Shown one piece after another: positions 16,101 through 18,936 of a stretch of 18,936 nt of DNA (positions within the stretch are counted from its first letter, which is position 1; each line of letters opens with the position of its first letter). Below the pieces are notes generated by a model. It was not told the origin of the DNA, made no database searches, and saw nothing but the letters and a program-made list of their open reading frames with translations. Origin of the DNA: PALSA-243 sp036268375 (GTDB taxonomy: Bacteria > Acidobacteriota > Terriglobia > Bryobacterales > Bryobacteraceae); contig DATAUH010000397.1 in assembly GCA_036268375.1 (NCBI GenBank), positions 1 through 18,936 of the forward strand, read 5' to 3'. The position numbers and the translations under genes were made by a program.

Positions 16101-16508
16101 GGTTTGCCGCTGAACGTTACCCTCGCGAGCGACATCGCCGGCATCGGAATCTCGGGCTCGCAGCGTCCCAATCTCGTTGGCAGCGCCACCGGCGGCGTCA
16201 ATGGAACGCAGTTTCTCAACCCCGCCGCCTTCGCCGTGCCGGCGCCGGGCATGTTCGGCAATCTCGGCGCGTTCGCGATCTTTGGCCCGCACATGAACAA
16301 TTGGGACGCCTCCCTCCAAAAGGCATTCCCCATTCACGAGCAGGTCAGCCTCGCCTTCCGCGCTGAATTCTACGACTTCCCGAATCATTTGTCGTACTTC
16401 GGCGTCAACACGGGCAGTTTCTCGGCAACGCCACCGTCCTCGTTCGGTCAGATCACGAGCGCTACCGACCCGCGAACCATGCAGTTCGCCCTTCGCCTCA
16501 CATTCTGA
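13194..16508 (+). CDS. Oar-like TonB-dependent receptor with carboxypeptidase-regulatory domain
   Basis: A 1104-residue outer-membrane protein of the large acidobacterial Oar-like type. Residues 1-23 are a signal peptide (KRLCLLLFMLGLSLSWAMA). Residues 27-112 are a CarboxypepD_reg beta-sandwich (EISGQITDSSGAAVQNALIT, TNESGNYVVANLPIGFYNVS). The plug follows at about 115-260, with LQLNGRNFPELLALVPGVS and the typical NPDALQEFKILTTNYSAEY. The rest is the beta-barrel, with repeated aromatic strands, RLTVNLGLRWAY, LRGGFGVFYER and the last strand RTMQFALRLTF ending in phenylalanine, as needed for barrel assembly. No clear TonB box is visible before the plug. The start is fixed by AAGGAG at 13181-13186. 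Such receptors take up or bind oligosaccharides or other large ligands; the ligand is unknown. It lies upstream of a mannanase-like gene, which hints at glycan use but is not proof. Confidence 0.93.
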   Translation: MTTGKRLCLLLFMLGLSLSWAMAQVTTNQEISGQITDSSGAAVQNALITVSNTATGLTRTAHTNESGNYVVANLPIGFYNVSAETQGFKKYTLNNIEVVVDAKVTANARLEVGAVTDSVTVQADAQQVETATGEVGRLVTGEQASQLQLNGRNFPELLALVPGVSTTYASGFGLFGGYGVTNSSQSANGGRTDTFTWNLDGVDNKDNGGGGNNFVNINPDALQEFKILTTNYSAEYGYSSGAVINLAIKSGTKQFHGVLYEYLRNNDIQARAFNALTIPELRYNNCGWNVGGPIFWPGKFNSSRDKLFFFIGQDFKRLRQGATNTWTVPTAANLTGNFSNLGAGKYPIDPTTGQAFPGGIIPSNEISQNSLRLLQNYPAPNFNGSGGNYVFNTVAPLNTNQYIYKVDYNMSSKNQLNFHYARDYYTSQQNQTQLIEYNRNIPGTNAALQWTTVPNGTSVNVAQFSFSGNVILEKTGIVPNPLFIKDFTRAGEGFTAPSIFSASPDIPSISLSGYTSLTATALNFNNFNRVFDWKDDFSKILGNHTLKFGILVMRSRKNQDNVPAINGTFAFSTSRTPSTGNVLADALLGNFYTYTEAGSFRQGWYRFTQVEPYVQDDWKVSGRLTVNLGLRWAYMQPQYSALNNTSAFLPQYFQTSQEPTLNPSTGAIVNPGNPYNGLVLGGSSFPAEAKGRVPQSTDPAVQALFHNLPKGTANTDWNTWAPRLGFAYDLTGHQSTVLRGGFGVFYERVEGNYIFSAVNNPPFIQQQLIYNGNVENPVGGVAQNFPSTINNSHYLDMKTPRTLNWSLGIQQKLAKDMMLDVAYVGSSAANLSYQQDINQLLPGTLIANPSINVNALRPYLGYADIYEYNTGANLIYNSLQVQLKKNFRAGGLLSVSYTWSKARTDANSYNYQPENSYNLRGDWGNSSYNRNQVVVISYVYPLPFWKKGDEWYKKALGGWQVSGITMIQSGLPLNVTLASDIAGIGISGSQRPNLVGSATGGVNGTQFLNPAAFAVPAPGMFGNLGAFAIFGPHMNNWDASLQKAFPIHEQVSLAFRAEFYDFPNHLSYFGVNTGSFSATPPSSFGQITSATDPRTMQFALRLTF

Positions 16509-16542
16509 GCCGGTTCCGGCCGCTCTCGAACATCAGAACGCC

Positions 16543-16566
16543 AAGGCCCGTCATCGTGCGGGCCTT
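16543..16566 (+). terminator. Probable terminator after the TonB receptor gene
   Basis: AAGGCCCG (16543-16550) and CGGGCCTT (16559-16566) form a perfect 8-bp stem with an 8-nt loop, 35 bp past the stop codon. The T-run is short (TTT), so termination may be only partial. A second small inverted repeat, GCCG/CGGC, lies just after the stop codon at 16509-16520. Confidence 0.6.
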
Positions 16567-16800
16567 TGACGTCTATAAACCCGCGTGTGGCGCGCGATCA
16601 GAACGCAAGCCCACTCAGTCTCACGAGTCAATCGGCAGTCCATGCAGCGAGTACCGTGGCCGCCCGCGTTGTCCCGATCCGTCGAGTTCGTTTTTCCAAG
16701 TCAACATGGGTTCGAACTCCGGCTTCGGCCCTATCTTTTGTTCATTGTGATTTTGTTGCCACATAATTCCCGGTTTCCTCGCTTAAACAGGTAGAACGAT

Positions 16801-17919
16801 ATGCCACCTGATTTCGTCCGAACTGCCGCAACCAGCTTCGTCTTGAATGGGGCGCCATTTCGTGTCGTCGGCGTGAACTGTTATTTCCTCGCCTGGTGCG
16901 GCGCGGCGGCTCGCGATTCCACAATCCAGGCCATCCGCGCCACAGGCGCCAACGCCGTTCGCGTCATGGCATACCTCAACGCCGCTGAACTCCCGGCATC
17001 CGGCGTCGCCTTTCAATACAGCGATGGAAACTCCATCATCCTTAACGAGGGCCCCACGGGTCTTCAGCGTCTCGACGCTCTCATCGCCGCCGCCGAACAG
17101 ACCGGACTTCGGCTCATTCTGCCGCTAGTGAATTACTGGGACGATCTTGGCGGAATGCCCACTTACTTGAAATGGCTGTTTCCCAACGAGAGCTTACCGG
17201 TCGAGGAGTTCTACCGCCGTCCGGAAGCCAAGGCAGCTTACCAAAACTATGTCGCGCAAATACTCACGCGGCGAAACACTGTAACCGGCACTCTCTACCG
17301 CGACTCGCCCGCGATCCTCGCTTGGGAGTTAGCCAATGAACCGCGTTGCGCCATCTCCGGCGGCCGGCAACTTCTGCTTGACTGGGCAGCAGAGATGAGT
17401 CAATTTGTGAAGCGCCCCGAAAACGATCCTAACCATCTGCTCGCACTCGGCGATGAAGGCTTTCTGCGCCACAATCAGCCGCCAAACAGTCTCTACACTG
17501 GCGAGTATGGAGTTGATTTCGAAGCCACGCTCGGCATACCCGAAATCGATTTTGGTACTTATCACTTTTATCCCGCTCCGCAGCAAATGAACGTCCACCC
17601 ATCTTTCGCCGACACCTGGATCCGTGACCACGTAGCCGCCGCAGAGCGCGCCAACAAGCCCGCAGTCCTCGAAGAGTATGGGATTCGAATTGGCGACTAC
17701 GGCGTTACTTCTCCCGCAGATCGCGATCTTTGGTATGCCTCCTGGCAGCAGTCTATCGCCAATGCCGGCGGGGCCGGCGACTTACTCTGGATGTTCGGCT
17801 GCACAGATCCCGAAGTCGCAGGTTATCGCGATGACTACACTGTGTATGCGGGCTCCGATGTCCCGTCACTCATTAACCACGCGCGCGCAATAAGCGCCCG
17901 CAACGCGATCGCGACTTAG
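16801..17919 (+). CDS. GH5-like glycosidase, beta-mannanase type, without a signal peptide
   Basis: A 372-residue (beta/alpha)8 glycosidase resembling GH5 endo-beta-1,4-mannanases. Conserved parts are FVLNGAPFRVVGVNCYFLAW at the start, LRLILPLVNYWDDLGG, the acid/base glutamate E180 in ILAWELANEPR, the FGTYHFYP strand, and the nucleophile E292 in VLEEYG, followed by LLWMFG. Both catalytic glutamates are present, so retaining hydrolysis of a beta-linked glycan such as mannan is expected. An in-frame TAG at 16792-16794 rules out a longer N-terminus, so the lack of a signal peptide is real: the protein starts almost at the first barrel strand. It is therefore cytoplasmic or exported by another route, and may act on imported oligosaccharides. 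The ribosome-binding site is weak (CAGG, about 9 bp before ATG). It follows the TonB receptor after 292 bp and a terminator, and converges on the TIGR03437 gene. Confidence 0.85.
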   Translation: MPPDFVRTAATSFVLNGAPFRVVGVNCYFLAWCGAAARDSTIQAIRATGANAVRVMAYLNAAELPASGVAFQYSDGNSIILNEGPTGLQRLDALIAAAEQTGLRLILPLVNYWDDLGGMPTYLKWLFPNESLPVEEFYRRPEAKAAYQNYVAQILTRRNTVTGTLYRDSPAILAWELANEPRCAISGGRQLLLDWAAEMSQFVKRPENDPNHLLALGDEGFLRHNQPPNSLYTGEYGVDFEATLGIPEIDFGTYHFYPAPQQMNVHPSFADTWIRDHVAAAERANKPAVLEEYGIRIGDYGVTSPADRDLWYASWQQSIANAGGAGDLLWMFGCTDPEVAGYRDDYTVYAGSDVPSLINHARAISARNAIAT

Positions 17920-17940
17920 GTTGTACCCTCGGTGGCGCTG

Positions 17941-18936
17941 CTACTCTACCGCCACCGTTCCTGTCTTCGTAGTCGAGATTCCGCCTATCGCCACAACAAT
18001 CGCTGCCGCTCCCGACGGCGTTCCGTCGGAACTCGCCACGTCAATTTGGTCCACGCCACCAGTTTCGAACGGCGCGCCGCCGGCATAGACCACCTTCGCA
18101 GCCTTCCCGCCGATTGTCGCTGTCACTTGCGCAGTGATTTGTGGAAACGGTGTTGTAGTCACCAATTCCCCTGCCGGAATAGCTGGCGTCAGAGAACCAC
18201 CTACCGTTCCATAAGCGAGATGATATTGCCTGCGGCCGCCGGATTCGTAGCGGCGTATTTGAGCCATCCTGATTCAAGATAGCTCCGGGTCCCGATCCGC
18301 TACCGTTCACCGTGAAGATGCCGAAAGCCGAAACTGCCACCATCATCGTGACTGTCGGCGAAGACGCTCCGTGCGCGTTGACTACAATCGTGGCCGAGTT
18401 AAATTGCGGGCTAAAGTAAGGAACGAAGACGTTGATCTGATTGCTGGAGGCGGCAGTCACTGGCGCCGGCATTCCGTTCACCAATACTCCCATGTCATCG
18501 AGCACATCGGGGATCGCGTTATTCGTGAGCGTGTAAGTCTCAAGTTTGGATGCGCCCAGATTCGAGCCAAAGATCGAGATCAACTCTCCGGGTGCGATCG
18601 CGCCTCCATTGAGACTCGCTCCATTCACGACACCGTCCGCGGAAATGCTCGGGGCCGTGACGGGCGGGGCGCCCGCTATTGTTCGGACGCAACTGCACCC
18701 TAGATCGACAACATAGATGGACCGTCCGGTCCAGCCTGCAGCATACTCGGATTCCCGATACCCGCTCTCAGCAGCGGCCCGTCGCCGATGGTCGACCGGG
18801 CGCTGTCATAGTTCATGCCAAGCCCGGTTGCATCAAGAACCTGTTCATAGTCAGTAGTCCAAAGATCGCCATAGTGATCTACAGCTAAGAAATTGGCTGT
18901 TGGAGGATACGAGCCTGGCAGCGCAGCTAGCTGGTT
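17941..18936 (-). pseudogene. NHL/propeller protein with TIGR03437 C-terminal domain, multiply frameshifted and cut by the window edge
   Basis: The minus strand encodes the C-terminal part of one secreted-type protein across shifted frames. From 18936 to about 18721 it reads propeller repeats (ANFLAVDHYGDLWTTDYEQ, AGIGNPSMLQAGPDG). A shift near 18721 leads to IYVVDLG, AGAPPVTAPSISADG and the TIGR03437 domain: VVNGASLNGGAIAPGELISI, VTAASSNQINVFVPYF, then FTVNGSGSGPGAILNQDGS. A second shift near 18254-18256 gives AATNPAAAGNIISL, and a third near 18213 gives YGTVGGSLTPAIPAGEL, VTATIGGKAAKVVYAGGAPF and the end TVAVE with stop at 17941. Each shift is repaired by adding one base (TT, TT and TTT runs). 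The domain is widespread in Solibacter, usually at the end of secreted repeat proteins, function unknown. The 5' end lies beyond 18936. It converges on the GH5 gene with a 21-bp gap. Confidence 0.78.

Noticed and set aside
16556..16794. Short overlapping plus-strand frames between the receptor and the GH5 gene
   Set aside because: They overlap the terminator hairpin, exist in all three frames and have no coding signature.
1..18936. CRISPR array, IS element, tRNA or prophage genes
   Set aside because: No regularly spaced repeats, transposase or integrase motifs, tRNA-like cloverleaf or phage structural genes were seen on either strand.

Overview
The window looks like chromosome from an acidobacterium of the Solibacter/Bryobacter type. 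Several things point there: a giant Oar-like TonB-dependent receptor with an N-terminal carboxypeptidase-regulatory domain, a TIGR03435-type secreted protein, a TIGR03437-type C-terminal domain (first described in Solibacter), a PEP-CTERM sorting signal, and GC-rich codon use. This is inference from gene content; no rRNA or other marker gene is present.

Layout from left to right. Positions 1-264 (minus) hold the N-terminal part of a rubrerythrin/MbfA-like ferritin-domain protein that runs off the left edge. Divergent from it, 413-2122 (plus) encodes an unusual fusion of a HAD-IIB phosphatase with a VirB4/HerA-like P-loop ATPase, followed at 2144-2518 by a small unknown protein in the same probable operon. 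A convergent, overlapping histidine phosphatase follows (2502-3083, minus). At 3219-3602 lies a stand-alone OmpR-type winged-helix regulator with a suggestive 11-bp direct repeat in its upstream region.

From 7949 down to 3663 (minus) runs a tight four-gene operon: DegT/DnrJ-type sugar aminotransferase, Tat-exported hydroxypyruvate-isomerase-like TIM barrel, dihaem cytochrome c, and PQQ-dependent dehydrogenase. The last two form a plausible periplasmic oxidation unit that passes electrons from a substrate to haem c. Divergent from it is a secreted caspase-family (metacaspase-like) protease with a large uncharacterised C-terminal half (8055-10151), then a PEP-CTERM surface protein that is probably translated from a leaderless mRNA (10304-11041), a DinB-family protein (11038-11544, minus), and a TIGR03435 gene broken by one frameshift (11612-12480, minus).

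A 0.7-kb gene-free stretch (12508-13193) contains a candidate promoter and several hairpins, and leads into the TonB-dependent receptor (13194-16508). Hairpins follow its stop codon. Next comes a GH5-type beta-mannanase-like glycosidase without a signal peptide (16801-17919). The right edge (17941-18936, minus) holds the 3' part of an NHL/beta-propeller protein with a TIGR03437 domain, recoverable only by joining several frames. All four frameshifts in the window look like loss of one base from a short homopolymer, so gene decay and sequence error must both be considered. No tRNA, rRNA, IS element or CRISPR array was seen.
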